Shown: positions 37,201-43,385, counted from the stretch's first letter. The stretch is DNA of 64,000 bases from Durusdinium trenchii (GCA_963970005.1 CAXAMN010000001.1:3237728-3301727); one strand, 5' to 3'. Numbers and translations are program-made. Notes: generated from the sequence alone by a model not told the origin.

Positions 37201-39386
37201 CTGCCAAGGCTGAACAGAAGTGCCTCGAAGCGGATGATGACGTCACGCACCGCTTAAAAAGAGTGTGCTAAGTGCAGGGAACATGATAAACATGATAAAC
37301 ACCTAGAAGCGTGAACATGCGTGAACCATCCATTGCCGAAAGCAGTGGAAATCAAAGGATGTTGTAACAACGTCTTTTGTTTAAAAAGACTTTTGAACCC
37401 CAGGGTTTATATAACAGAACCATGAAACCATTCTCCATTTTATTCCTTTCGTGGTTCGCAACTCTTTTTGGATGAAACACATGAAAGTTGGGACATCCGA
37501 ACCAACGATTTCCCGGTCAAAACGGCCGGTCTCGACTGACTCATCCACCGGCCGTTCCGCAAGAGTTCCCTTTCAGGCGGAACCGTAGCGAAAACGAAAA
37601 GCAACTCCACTTCTTCGGACAAAAACCAACTATAGCTGTGAAATTGTATGACTCATGTGGACGTCCTTCTATAGGACGTCTTTTCCGCCTGGTCTAGCTT
37701 GTTGAGACAACGAGATCTATCAAGATCTTCTTAGTGCTGTAGACGCAATGTGACAGGGCCCATGTTACAAGACAAAACGATCGACTCCAACCACTGCAGC
37801 ACGACAAACCAAGACCAAGCGGCCTTGTCTGTCATCTGCTTCCGCGCATAGAACCCTTTGGACAGGCGCTTCACCGCAAACGTCTGGCAAGACACGGAAA
37901 AATCGCTTCGCCGCAAAAGGCTGTAGAGGAGTTGTGGGTCATAACCCATGGTCAACCTGCATGTGGCTGCAGTATGTTTGAGCAGTGCTGAGGTTCATAG
38001 CCGAGCAAGTCATCTCCAAGTCCAAGTCCGGTCTTGCCTCATCCCCATGTTCCAAAACAAACATAAAGCGACTCCATAAAACAAATAAACAAAAACCAAA
38101 GATCAGTCTACGCATCTTTCATCTCATGCCATTTTGCGCTCAAAAACACCCCTCAACCCATTGCCCGCTACGCCCGCTACCCTCGCTCGCTCGTTTCAAC
38201 ACGCGCTTGTGGCCTGCTGCGATGCCCGGTCCCTGACCTGCTTGAAGGGACTCGGCGAAGGAGAGAGGAAGCTTCCTTTACCCAAATGCACCATGTATGA
38301 AATATATTACACTACATGTGGGCATCTGTGGGCATATTGGGCGTATGTACTGTACAGTGGAGTGCCTGGGTTATAGCCTTACGAGCCTTAGGGGTGGGTC
38401 ATATATAGGGCAAGTTGCAGGCCGGAAAAATGAGGGGAGGAGCCTCTGGTGAAATTCCTAAGGTAGAGTGCGTTCCAAACTGATAGTTCGGCGTTTGGAG
38501 AAGAGTAGTTATGATATAAAACAATCATTGTATGCCTAAATTACCCGTCAAACCACCCGGGAATGTTGGCAAATTAGATATATATACAGTGATGTACATG
38601 GAGTGTCCGAGTTTGGACAGGTATACCATAAGTCTCGTCATGTTCAACCTTAATCCAGCATCAACACATGTTTTGAGATACTCTTCTTGCTCGTCACAAC
38701 ACTTTGTGGAGTAACACTTGGGCGATGAGGATCCTCCCCCAGCCAGCAGCTTGTGGAGCTTGTGTTGACTCAGAATACCCAGCCCAGCAGCTGATCCCAG
38801 TGCCAGCCGTCTACGGAATGAGGAATTCGACGAGGAATACCAAGGCCCTTGAGTTGTGGGTGACGCAAGGGGAGCGTAGGAACTGAATCTCATGGGTCGA
38901 CCGGTGCCCCCTACCTGAACGTGACGGTGGATGACCTGTACATGGGATGAGCGAGAGAACGGAGTGAAGATCTGGGAATCAAAGTGCGAGGTTGGGAGAA
39001 CGAAGAGTTGAAAGAAAACACATTACACTACATTCAGACCATCTCAGACCATTCACGGACCCCTTGCGGCCCTTGCCTATCATTTCACCCTGGGTCAGCT
39101 TGGGTCGATTCCGAGAGTGTGACCCACACAAATTAGTTAGACCACTCTCGATTCATCCTTTTCTGCTTGGTGGTTTGAACTCGTTTGAAAACTATGAGTC
39201 AGTGGGTTCAAGGTTGAACATCGAAATGTCTGAAACCACCACCCAACGTTGAATGACCCCGAAACACCGCCTCCCGAAAACAGTTTCGGGTTCCTTTCGG
39301 ATTGCCGAACTCGCCGAACTCGCCACTGCCGCCTGGAAGACCTTTCCGAACTCACCATACCCAATGAGGCCAATGGTATCAAAGTC
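3834..39386 (-). CDS. Serine/threonine protein kinase gene, AGC-like, at least 14 small exons
   Basis: Transfers phosphate from ATP to protein Ser/Thr; presumably cytosolic or nuclear, since no membrane segment is seen. Fourteen minus-strand exons rebuild a near-complete kinase fold in the right order: glycine loop GYGEFGKV, lysine strand FAVKRL, helix C RREIE, HPFIVRL, hinge MEYCPGGDL, catalytic loop FRDLKLEN, DFGLAK, FCGSYGYAAPE, DLYAFGVLL...LTG, LPPESLKDL, and LKEHAFFE. F-RDLK, the GGDL hinge and the final FF-containing segment are AGC-like; CGSYGYAAPE is also seen in CAMK kinases, so subgroup is open. Codon phases match at almost every inferred junction with no internal stop, which argues for a functional gene. 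The 5' end, one short piece between the first two exons, and the 3' tail were not resolved. A 14-kb intron contains two genes on the opposite strand. Confidence 0.85.
4000..6480. other. Kinase intron, no gene seen
   Basis: Non-coding, AT-rich in places, with (ta)n tracts near 4470-4505. A perfect 18-bp palindrome (gagcctttgcaaaggctc) lies at 6147-6164. No convincing exon was recognised on either strand. Confidence 0.5.
6500..6900. repeat. 20-bp degenerate minisatellite
   Basis: Imperfect tandem units of about 20 bp built on gatcatgttgtgaaaccgat, interrupted near 6645-6715 by a c-rich segment. The last unit runs into the left arm of the palindrome at 6890. Confidence 0.85.
6890..7102. repeat. 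Long inverted repeat with an AT-rich spacer
   Basis: Arms 6890-6942 and 7049-7102 are reverse complements over about 53 bp with a single 1-nt difference (five versus six bases in the c/g run). They flank 106 bp of almost pure tata. The arms share gaagattataccttcccgg and its complement. This could form a cruciform or be a MITE-like unit. Confidence 0.92.
8156..8172. repeat. (TA)n tract
   Basis: Short dinucleotide run in a kinase intron. Similar runs occur at about 15575, 28090, 39830 and 54815. None is near a recognised gene start. Confidence 0.9.
9275..10212. mobile_element. TIR-bounded non-autonomous element, about 940 bp
   Basis: The left end (9275-9306, gggtggccatggggcctggg...) matches the reverse complement of the right end (10182-10212) over about 31 bp with two differences. 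The interior is strongly A/C-rich on the left and AT-rich on the right, with no ORF. Flanks both carry tataatt-like AT sequence but no clear target-site duplication was found. Best explained as a MITE-like or decayed DNA transposon inside a kinase intron. Confidence 0.65.
10220..13150. other. Kinase intron, no recognised gene
   Basis: Mixed-composition non-coding DNA between the TIR element and kinase exon 13. It includes a (gc)n run at about 12209-12228. Open frames at 11.5 and 12.0-12.5 kb lack recognisable domains or splice context, and I do not call them. Confidence 0.45.
12207..12229. repeat. (GC)n tract
   Basis: Alternating gc run of about 20 bp, a possible Z-DNA-forming sequence, inside a kinase intron. 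Confidence 0.9.
13158..13201 (-). CDS. Kinase exon 13: LPPESLKDLHDVLA
   Basis: Acceptor tttgcgcag; 44 nt encoding LPPESLKDLHDVLA and a gt donor in phase 1. It matches the segment where PKA-type kinases have a Pro-containing turn followed by an amphipathic helix (xLxDLL..LL) in subdomain XI. Confidence 0.62.
13787..13802 (-). CDS. Kinase exon 12: 16-nt micro-exon, EAPFE
   Basis: Acceptor tactcgag, then the second and third bases of Glu, APFE, and two bases of Arg before a ga donor. It supplies the TG-x-x-PF continuation expected after subdomain IX and is the only phase-compatible piece seen between exons 11 and 13. Sixteen nucleotides is extremely short, so this is an inference from phase and motif only. 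Confidence 0.45.
14345..14470. repeat. CTAGTAG dispersed repeat, copy 2
   Basis: About 125 bp: tactagataatactagtaac, gaagctactagg, ggaggccatcgctaatagg, gctactagtagctcctggc. Almost identical to copy 3 at 15066-15190, same orientation; together they bracket kinase exon 11. Confidence 0.88.
14905..14980 (-). CDS. Kinase exon 11: DLYAFGVLL...LTG
   Basis: Subdomain IX: MHGFAADLYAFGVLLVMMLTG, gt donor in phase 1 (gtgagg). Two acceptors fit in phase: ctcag giving a start at 14968, or gtgag giving 14980. The longer form gives ten residues between APE and the Asp, close to normal kinase spacing. The exon is bracketed by two near-identical CTAGTAG-rich repeats. Confidence 0.83.
15066..15225. repeat. 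CTAGTAG dispersed repeat, copy 3
   Basis: Direct repeat of copy 2 with a few substitutions and one small indel, followed by an extra ggcattactactaggaacaa module. It contains the self-complementary core gctactagtagc. Confidence 0.88.
15918..15974 (-). CDS. Kinase exon 10: activation loop and APE
   Basis: AYANFTKTFCGSYGYAAPE, ending at a gt donor. The Thr residues before FCGS are the usual activation-loop phosphorylation position. The preceding frame is open for about 18 more codons, so an earlier acceptor is possible. Confidence 0.87.
16062..16116. repeat. Perfect 21-bp hairpin
   Basis: gatcttctccgcaagacacgg (16062-16082, the last base outside the quoted limit is shared) pairs perfectly with 16096-16116 across a 13-nt loop. 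It lies in the intron just upstream of kinase exon 10 on the minus strand. Confidence 0.9.
16120..18235. other. Kinase intron, no recognised gene
   Basis: Non-coding between exons 10 and 9, holding a CTAGTAG fragment near 16905-16950. Several open frames of 60-160 codons were read and lack domains, motifs or consistent splice sites. Confidence 0.4.
16905..16962. repeat. CTAGTAG dispersed repeat, copy 4 (partial)
   Basis: ggggctcctggccttactac followed by taggagcgttc; short and diverged. Same modules and order as the copy at 2979. Confidence 0.7.
18238..18334. repeat. 36-bp inverted repeat (hairpin)
   Basis: Arm 18238-18273 (ccatggacgacatgggcgat...) and arm 18299-18334 are reverse complements with one mismatch, separated by 25 nt. 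A gattactca motif occurs several more times just upstream. It lies about 250 bp downstream (minus sense) of the DFG exon. Confidence 0.9.
18582..18649 (-). CDS. Kinase exon 9: DFG motif
   Basis: Acceptor gaaaacag; GSAKLTDFGLAKQYRGG..., with the magnesium-binding Asp of DFG. It ends at a gc donor (18582, phase 0). A gt donor four bases further on would break the phase to exon 10. Confidence 0.87.
19120..19222. repeat. (AAC)n microsatellite containing an assembly gap
   Basis: A caa/aac trinucleotide run interrupted by ten N at 19167-19176, so the true repeat length is unknown. Poly-Thr/Asn/Gln or poly-Val frames crossing it are artefacts. It lies in the intron upstream (minus sense) of kinase micro-exon 8. 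Confidence 0.97.
19311..19339 (-). CDS. Kinase exon 8: 29-nt micro-exon, LENVVL
   Basis: Acceptor gcctcgag; completes the Lys codon and encodes LENVVLAKD before a gt donor. It supplies the Asn of the metal-binding LEN motif directly after RDLK. It lies about 90 bp from the (AAC)n microsatellite that holds the assembly gap. Phases match exons 7 and 9 exactly. Confidence 0.78.
20528..20583 (-). CDS. Kinase exon 7: catalytic loop, FRDLK
   Basis: Acceptor gcatccag; VTLALEHLHSRGIVFRDL plus the first two bases of Lys, gt donor. LEHLHSRGIVFRDLK is unmistakable subdomain VIb; the Asp of RDLK is the catalytic base. F before RDLK is typical of the AGC group (Y/F). Confidence 0.9.
20832..20889 (-). CDS. 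Kinase exon 6: helices D/E
   Basis: Acceptor ggctgtccag; 58 nt encoding TEGCPGLPLQRVLKISAEA and a gt donor in phase 0. No strong motif by itself. Length, phase and position between the hinge and the catalytic loop fit the helix D-E linker. Confidence 0.68.
22469..22527 (-). CDS. Kinase exon 5: hinge, MEYCPGGDL
   Basis: Acceptor gctgcgcag, then WAMIMEYCPGGDLQQVL: gatekeeper and hinge residues followed by the GGDL that AGC kinases use for substrate and ribose contacts. The phase-2 end fits exon 6 only if a GA donor (gg/gatgcc) is used; the joined codon is Gly. Confidence 0.83.
23028..23096 (-). CDS. Kinase exon 4: subdomain IV, HPFIVRL
   Basis: Acceptor ggccgcag, 69 nt in phase 0 encoding EHPFIVRLIHALETANEA..., ending at a gt donor. 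HPFIV-L is the classical strand-4 signature of AGC kinases. Confidence 0.85.
23649..23684 (-). CDS. Kinase exon 3: helix C
   Basis: A 36-nt exon (acceptor ccgttgag, gc donor) encoding ARREIETLNLAQ. The Glu of REIE is the helix-C residue expected to pair with the catalytic Lys. Phase 0 on both sides, so it joins exons 2 and 4 seamlessly. Confidence 0.75.
24590..30285 (+). CDS. Gene A: dinoflagellate multicopy family with PPC...EQP methyltransferase-like core
   Basis: A plus-strand multi-exon gene inside the 14-kb kinase intron. Readable exons are 25043-25141, 25494-25579, about 25623-25740, about 25978-26494 (acidic), 26594-26710, 26830-27449 (Glu/Lys/RGRG-rich), 27505-27574, 27816-27912, 29340-29510 and about 29630-29960. 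The C-terminal pair FGGPPCGSFTWVNR and FVCEQPGGSCMPLF resembles an abundant uncharacterised Symbiodinium family that I know from memory. PPC and E-x-P stand where motifs IV and VI of C5-cytosine methyltransferases stand, so a Rossmann-type methyltransferase ancestry is possible; motif I and the GN motif were not found. Function unknown. Some junctions do not match in phase, so this copy may be partly decayed. Confidence 0.5.
25043..25141 (+). CDS. Gene A exon: basic, GFYKDF...
   Basis: Acceptor tctgcag and donor gtgagg frame 33 codons exactly: GFYKDFLDVPSYIRDRRKLL... ending in an EEKDKRK tail. Composition is clearly protein-like against the flanking AT-rich intron. No known domain. Confidence 0.6.
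25494..25579 (+). CDS. Gene A exon: EALIWVSRNFN...
   Basis: Acceptor cttggtag; EALIWVSRNFNLNYFKEDCE... up to a canonical gtaagc donor (phase 2) or a ga donor two bases earlier (phase 0). The latter would join to AWAEKEGNLHRALAGYCMER at 25623. Confidence 0.55.
25978..26494 (+). CDS. Gene A exon: acidic low-complexity region
   Basis: Encodes a Gly/Arg/Lys start, two DSQP-type repeats (QPPFDDSQPLFD), then ESESEEEEVIEND and a KRK-containing segment before EEEKESKTKG and a gt donor. The acidic and basic patches suggest a nuclear protein; this is composition only. Confidence 0.5.
26594..26710 (+). CDS. Gene A exon: helical, 39 codons
   Basis: Acceptor gtgccag, phase 0, ERKPLAALPAIPASLSDRLE... to DLLK and a gc donor. 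Predominantly helical. It joins the next exon (26830) in phase. Confidence 0.55.
26830..27449 (+). CDS. Gene A exon: Glu-rich, RGRGRGKGRGKGK and Lys-rich region
   Basis: Acceptor tggccatag; AQKKLRKVVQEEEE..., an RG/KG box (RGRGRGRGKGRGKGK), then long Lys/Ser/Pro-rich disordered sequence with nuclear-localisation-like KKRG and RKTKKH clusters. RG boxes commonly bind nucleic acid. The open frame ends just beyond a ga donor near 27449. Confidence 0.6.
27505..27912 (+). CDS. Gene A exons: ESNFEILKAV... and GAFYVAPVPAERV...
   Basis: Two exons. 27505-27574 (acceptor ctgatag, donor gtgagc) encodes ESNFEILKAVAKNDPGLVLP. 27816-27912 (acceptor tacgcag, donor gtaatg) encodes GAFYVAPVPAERVDAVNRVW and HHDLKVPIE. 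Both look strongly coding; their phases do not match each other directly, so an exon may be missing between them. Confidence 0.5.
29340..29963 (+). CDS. Gene A exons: PPC/EQP core
   Basis: 29340-29510 encodes GGFLKYLETVLRLRPSAVLF, GGPPCGSFTW and VNRATSRRSS. 29630-29740 encodes CHFVCEQPGGSCMPLFPYW. The spacing and residues (PPC with a following Ser/Arg cluster, then a hydrophobic strand ending in EQPxxS) are the family hallmark. The segments after 29750 are less clear, with two frames competing. Confidence 0.6.
31196..32062 (+). CDS. Gene B exon: Lys/Ala-rich N-terminal region
   Basis: Open from about 31143; likely acceptor gttatag. Low-complexity Lys/Ala/Gln/Thr with a KKTKRDKQSKQAKQNK block (nuclear-localisation-like) and ending RFMRFSRSLQ. 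A gt donor at 32063 in phase 1 joins precisely to the next exon, giving Ser at the junction. Confidence 0.65.
31196..36990 (+). CDS. Gene B: dinoflagellate multicopy family, RRWM domain plus GLYGD/RGDW domain
   Basis: A plus-strand gene with at least eleven exons, next to gene A in the same kinase intron. Domains in order: Lys/Ala/Pro-rich N-terminus, a conserved WESC...GSRRWMTRQQV..KYG..AVAD domain, Ser/Lys low-complexity tracts, a coiled coil (ELIKQKKLLSIARDKLQKKY), then a large C-terminal domain with EPWALNSSATDVCVPLGLYGD, VRGDWAWHKKLFQM, CHQCCA, WCIMHVLHLG, EWYVYPKLHA and HNPRYSHCFLDEDM. This architecture matches, from memory, a hugely expanded uncharacterised Symbiodinium family. The spaced Asp residues (YGD, RGD, DED) and CxxC recall tnp2/Plavaka-type DDE transposases, but that is inference. 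Most junctions up to 35.9 kb are phase-compatible. The last 1 kb is fragmentary, so this copy may be partly decayed. Confidence 0.6.
32279..32535 (+). CDS. Gene B exon: RRWM domain
   Basis: Acceptor ctacctcag; SAKLAVLQEQWESCAGEW..., RRQGSRRWMTRQQVRAKYGD, then ...KPHWDCPDVE and a gc donor in phase 0. W..C.G.W and RRWM...K(Y/F)G are the signature residues of this dinoflagellate family. Function unknown. Confidence 0.72.
32603..32896 (+). CDS. Gene B exon: acidic start, Lys and Ser tracts
   Basis: Acceptor ctgaccag, 98 codons in phase 0 on both sides: ELRLFLIWDSEAVEETEDEV, SSLFQAADVDRDDSS, KKRKRDKKK and a long Ser/Asp run ending SGGK at a ga donor. Joins the preceding and following exons without a frameshift. 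Confidence 0.7.
32996..33214 (+). CDS. Gene B exon: Lys/Glu-rich charged helix
   Basis: Acceptor gggatag, 73 codons, phase 0, gc donor. Almost entirely Lys, Glu, Arg and Gln (KKEKKETEAQKKKRLEKEAK), probably a long single helix or disordered nuclear region. Confidence 0.65.
33285..33727 (+). CDS. Gene B exons: coiled-coil segment
   Basis: Three short exons: from 33285 (acceptor gctgtgacag) ELNTINHKIQGATGK; about 33490-33595 SVRNAIQPELIKQKKLLS and IARDKLQKKYDSMEDRL; and 33647-33726 (acceptor ttttgcag) DGLDKEVTAAKSVVESYDRF. All have heptad-like hydrophobic spacing. A tag follows directly after the last one unless the gt at 33727 is used as a donor. Confidence 0.5.
34741..35524 (+). CDS. Gene B exon: GLYGD ... 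RGDW ... CxxC domain
   Basis: The longest exon of gene B. It encodes HSIISYLYNSTDFNIPEAEV, FWKTSRENSEPWALNSSATD, VPLGLYGDSATVRLK, RASRVLLFTIPE, a helical segment with LRHIVWSCNAAYEGYHP, EVRGDWAWHKKLFQMVQSWN, GKETCHQCCAKS and PAEFIARCLPERN. A gc donor at 35525 in phase 1 gives Cys at the junction to the next exon; a gt donor a few bases on does not fit. The start is uncertain. Confidence 0.7.
35578..35902 (+). CDS. Gene B exons: WCIMHVLHLG and following helices
   Basis: 35578 to about 35650 encodes PLIGLYNWHPGIVKWCIMHV and LHLG (acceptor tcctcag). 35761-35902 encodes SSLLNIGYFTTDEVSAHFKL, AAAYAHFKEFCRAQR, then a gt donor. The MH...LG motif follows the CxxC region in this family, as in transposase-like proteins, where a DxMH is usual; the Asp is replaced here. 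Confidence 0.55.
35903..36990 (+). CDS. Gene B 3' exons, fragmentary
   Basis: Recognisable pieces: about 35985-36155 ARCIQHWLTACVTDAAQRQH...; about 36385-36420 STNESNAFYEE; about 36568-36610 ASKQEWYVYPKLHA; and about 36790-36860 HNPRYSHCFLDEDMMLWVKG. The WYVYPKLHA and NPR...DEDM segments occur in this order in the family. Junctions could not be phased, so the copy may be decayed here. Confidence 0.45.
37824..37883 (-). CDS. Kinase exon 2: catalytic lysine strand
   Basis: Acceptor cttgccag, then TFAVKRLSKGFYARKQM..., with the invariant Lys of subdomain II in AVK. The LSKG continuation resembles cyclic-nucleotide-dependent kinases of dinoflagellates and apicomplexans. It ends in phase 0 at a gc donor and joins exon 3 across an intron of about 14 kb. 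The exon could begin slightly further upstream, because the frame stays open. Confidence 0.82.
39333..39386 (-). CDS. Kinase exon 1: glycine-rich loop
   Basis: After a ggccgcag acceptor the exon reads DFDTIGLIGYGEFGKVFQ, the DF...IG.G.FGKV pattern that anchors ATP in AGC kinases. It ends at a gc donor (39333) or, two codons later, at a gt donor (39327). About six to nine residues normally link this segment to the lysine strand, so a further micro-exon may lie between 37.9 and 39.3 kb. N-terminal exons should lie at higher coordinates but were not recognised. Confidence 0.8.
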
Positions 39387-40033
39387 CTGCGGCCGGACCC
39401 ACCGATCACCTCCAAGGATCACCTTTCAGGGGCTATGCCAAAGGCACTGCCAAAGGCCTTCAGGGGATCATTTCTGCTGGGCTAAGAGGAGACGGCATTG
39501 TTTTAAGAACCTGAAAAAAAAAGAGAAGACCAAGTGAAATCTACGGAATTGCCGGATCACAAACAAAACACAACTTTATCCAGACTCCTCGAATCTCATT
39601 TGTGTTTCAGTCAGCAGTACTCTATTAGATACTGGGGTATGCTTCGACGATGTCCACTCCACAGTACTCCCAGTGCAAAAAGCATCAAAACCCGAGTCCC
39701 AGTCAGGAAGACACCTCCCAGTCAGCATCTGGATCTGATGGATCTTGCCCCTGCATAGCAGCACCTTGGACCCTCAATACCTTCGTTCACCTTTTGTTCT
39801 TGATTGTTAATAGGGCCGAAAAAAAAGAATATATATATATATAGTAATAATGTATTTTATTCAGCCCCATTTATAGAATAAAGTACAACTGCTTCCCCAT
39901 GTCACTCGTCATCATGTCTCCCAGCGGTCCTCCAATCTGGGCGGGCGGGGGGTCTGCCAGGTAGCAGCGGCTTGCATCGCCTTTTCGGAGGATGCTCAAG
40001 ACGTATCTCCGTAATTCAAGAAATCAAGAGGAG

Positions 40034-40146
40034 TCCCTAGTAGCGTCCATGCTCCTAGTAGTAAGGCCAGGAGCCCCTAGTAGCTTCCTTGCTCCTAGTA
40101 GTAATGCCAGGAGCCCCTAGTAGCGTCCTTGCTCCTAGTAGGAACA
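40034..40146. repeat. CTAGTAG dispersed repeat, copy 5 (inverted)
   Basis: Three tandem modules of cctagtagcgtccttgctcc and tagtaatgccaggagcccc, i.e. the reverse complement of the module at 2979-3073. Confidence 0.88.
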
Positions 40147-43100
40147 TCTTCTTCCAGGGTCTGTCATGCCATCCACGAACACATGTGATGTGTGAAGAAG
40201 AAGAGGATCATCTGGAGAAACTCACCTTCCCATCTGATGGATCGCTGTGGGTCATGCCCAGGCTGCCAGGCTGCCAGCGCTTTTGGAGTCCAACAAAATT
40301 CCGCAACCCGCTTTGATGTCATGCGGTCGCACCCAACTTCTGGTCCACTGTCGCACCCGAGAACGAGAGAACGAGACAAATCATGGACTCTGCGGTTTTT
40401 TTCCAGAGCAAACGTACTCAGTTCATCTTGCGGAGGCAATAGATGAGCTGTGAACACCAACAGCTCAGTCCACCACTCAACTACTCGGCAAACAATCAAG
40501 GAAATCTCATATCACTGTGGGAGAAAAGTAGATGAGAAGCTTAAAGTCTTGAATAGTCTTGAGAAGATCATGTGTTGCATTGTGGCGGCACACTTGGCGG
40601 CACATATCTTTCAACTACCCCTCCGTACAGAAAGCCCTTGGTTTCTATGCAAAACTATGCAAACGTCTAATGCTGTAACTCGAAACAAAGAACATGCTAA
40701 AGTGCGTGGAGCAACATGGCAACAACAAATTACACATGACTTTCCGAAACAGCAGGTTCTATCCGAAGAGTGGATCCTGGCTCCCCCAAAACGTCGAGCG
40801 TGACTCTGGTAACTGGTATCCACTGGTCTCAATTGTATTAAACCCTAAGCATCATTGGACCCTGCTATGGAGGGTTGCAACCCTGAACAGCAGGTCAGCA
40901 GGAGTGGAAAAAAAAACACATGAGTCACAATGAGAGGCCAGAGAGTCCTTGCTTCGTCGGTGTGAAATCGGGTTCCGCCACACGAACGAGCACCCTGAGC
41001 CCAAGACCGGCGATGGTACCGAGGAGAAAAATGGGAGCGCGAAGGGCGCCTCGGGCGCGGATCGCTACGGATCGGTCGTCGGCGGCAGTTCGTCCGCAGT
41101 TCTGTCACAGTCTCTTTCCAAAGCAGACTTCCAGGTGCCACAGGCAAGGAGAATCCTGTTCCAATTGCACATTGCCTTGGTTTTTTGCTCCAGCGGCTAC
41201 GTTTTCCCTCCTTTTTTCCATCGGACTGGTGGGAAACTAGCTACCTTGATGGAATCAGGAAACATAGATGTCTCAACATGTCAATGAGTGAAGACCTTCA
41301 ACAAAATACACGAGTTTTGACTGCACTGATCGATGTTTAAGGTCGATCTTCTTAGGTTTGGTGGTTCAAGGGTCTGGATGGGTGACAGGGTCAGTCCTAG
41401 CTTCTCAGCATGTAGGCAATGTGGGATCAATAGGGCAGTTGAGTTCTTTCATGTTCTCTAAATGATGTTGGAAACCAAATAGCCCAAGATCATCTTGGCA
41501 ACAGCTGTCTATATCTGTCTACAGAGGTGTCGCCAGCAGTACATGAAACAACGCACGTTGACCGTACGAAATCGCATACGTGTGATTCCTGAGCCCCCCT
41601 GAAGCAAGGAGAAACGGGCGCCCGGCCCGTCCCCAAGAAAATCGAAGGATTTGTAGGATGCCGTCAGCTAGCTCCTGACGTATTTGTTGGCTTCCAAATC
41701 ATGCGAGCTACATCCTGATTGTGACATATTGTGACTGGATGTTGGAAACATGGTTTGACGGTGGCATCAATGACAGATCACACGGGTGTCTTTTTATCTA
41801 TATATTATATATTGTTTCTATGTTTTTACACCCAAGCTGTGTCTCATTCTCTCAGAGAATGATGTCTTTAAACCATTTAAACCTCAATCCCCAAAGTTCT
41901 GTACTTGGACATGTCCCGATGTTCACCTCCTGAGCCGAAAACCACCACGAGCACGAGCACGTGTGGCAGGCGCCCCGGCTCGCTCGCAGAAGGCGCTCAG
42001 GAGCAACTGTGAAAGGCCCAAGGCAGGCGGCCAGAAGTCCTGAAGACCCGAGCGACCAGGAGTCGTCGGATTCGTCGCCCATCGAAACGGTTTGGACACC
42101 CGAGCGGCCCCTCCTTCAAACGAGCGACGACCAAAGAGCCCAAGAGGTCCTTCTTTGGACTTGCGTCTGGATTGGTCGATGTTTGTCTTTTGTAGGGTCT
42201 ACCTTTTATGTCAACCTACATCGGCTTCCAGAGCTCAGAACGAACTTGTGGACGGCACACGATGGGAATGATTTCACCCACCGCGCCATGTCCCGTCCTA
42301 CGCAGACCAATGAAGCAGGGCGAACGAAACAAAAGTATTGATCCGCGCAAAACCCCAGTTTCTCGATGGAAACAATGAATTTTGGGGGTTCCCAAAGCAT
42401 TGACCCTGCGTAGCAGCACCTTGGACCTTCAAAACCTTCACCTGATTCTTAGGGGGTTCAAGACAGGGGAAAATACGAAGGTTCTTAGGGATCCTCATTC
42501 CGAGGTGGCTTTCGTCACTGTTGTCCTCCGTCTGGGTGGCAACATGTTGCGACTATTGCCGAAAACTTAGTTTTACAGTAATTCAAACCTTGGTGTAAGC
42601 TTACTAGGCCAGTTCCCAAAGAGTCTGCTTTTGTCTCCCTAAGGATGGCCTTGGAGTTGAAAGTACTTCCAGAGAATGGTCTTGATCTTCTCACGACCAC
42701 GTTGACGTCCAATCCAGTGGGGACTATATATTCTGGGCAGTGGATCCAGTTAAATCCTGGCCGGAACGTGAAATGAACGGCCTTCTACAGTCGTAGAGGG
42801 TACATACCAGAACATGCACGGTGAAATGAACAGTTCGTCGGGCCAGGTCTCTCACCGGCGGGTTTGTTGGACCGGCAGGTCGCCGTTTTGATCGCGGGAC
42901 ACCCACTCCGAAAAGGTAATCCAAAGGTGATCCACTGATTGGGTAGGAAAGTGGGGTTTGCAAAGACCTGCAAGCCAAGATCTCAAAGCTTCAAGTAACC
43001 CGTAACATCCCGTAACCCAGCTCTTTAGGTCTCAGGTCGATGTTTCTTGCGGTGACTGGACCCTCCTGGCACCTCCTGGCACCTACAAACAGTGTCTCCT

Positions 43101-43259
43101 TCCTCACCGTACCTGAGGTTCGTTACTTGAGGCAATATGAAAAAGATACCACATCGGTCTCCGTGGCATCGCTGCAGGCATGCCTTGTCACTCATAATCT
43201 CAATGTCCGGCATCGCCATGCCGCCTTAAACGAAACGAGTGATGAGTGCCAACCGCAAA

Positions 43260-43305
43260 GGCTTGTTCTTGTTCTTGTTCTTCTTGTTGTTCTTGTTGTT
43301 CTTGG

Positions 43306-43349
<44 letters not shown>

Positions 43350-43385
43350 GTTGGTTGTTGGTTGTTGGTTGTTGGTTGTTGTTGC
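43260..43385. repeat. (GTT)n microsatellite
   Basis: Imperfect ttctt/ttgtt units grading into a pure gtt run and then ggttgtt units. Translates to poly-Leu, Val, Cys or Gln in various frames; no gene is implied. Confidence 0.95.
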
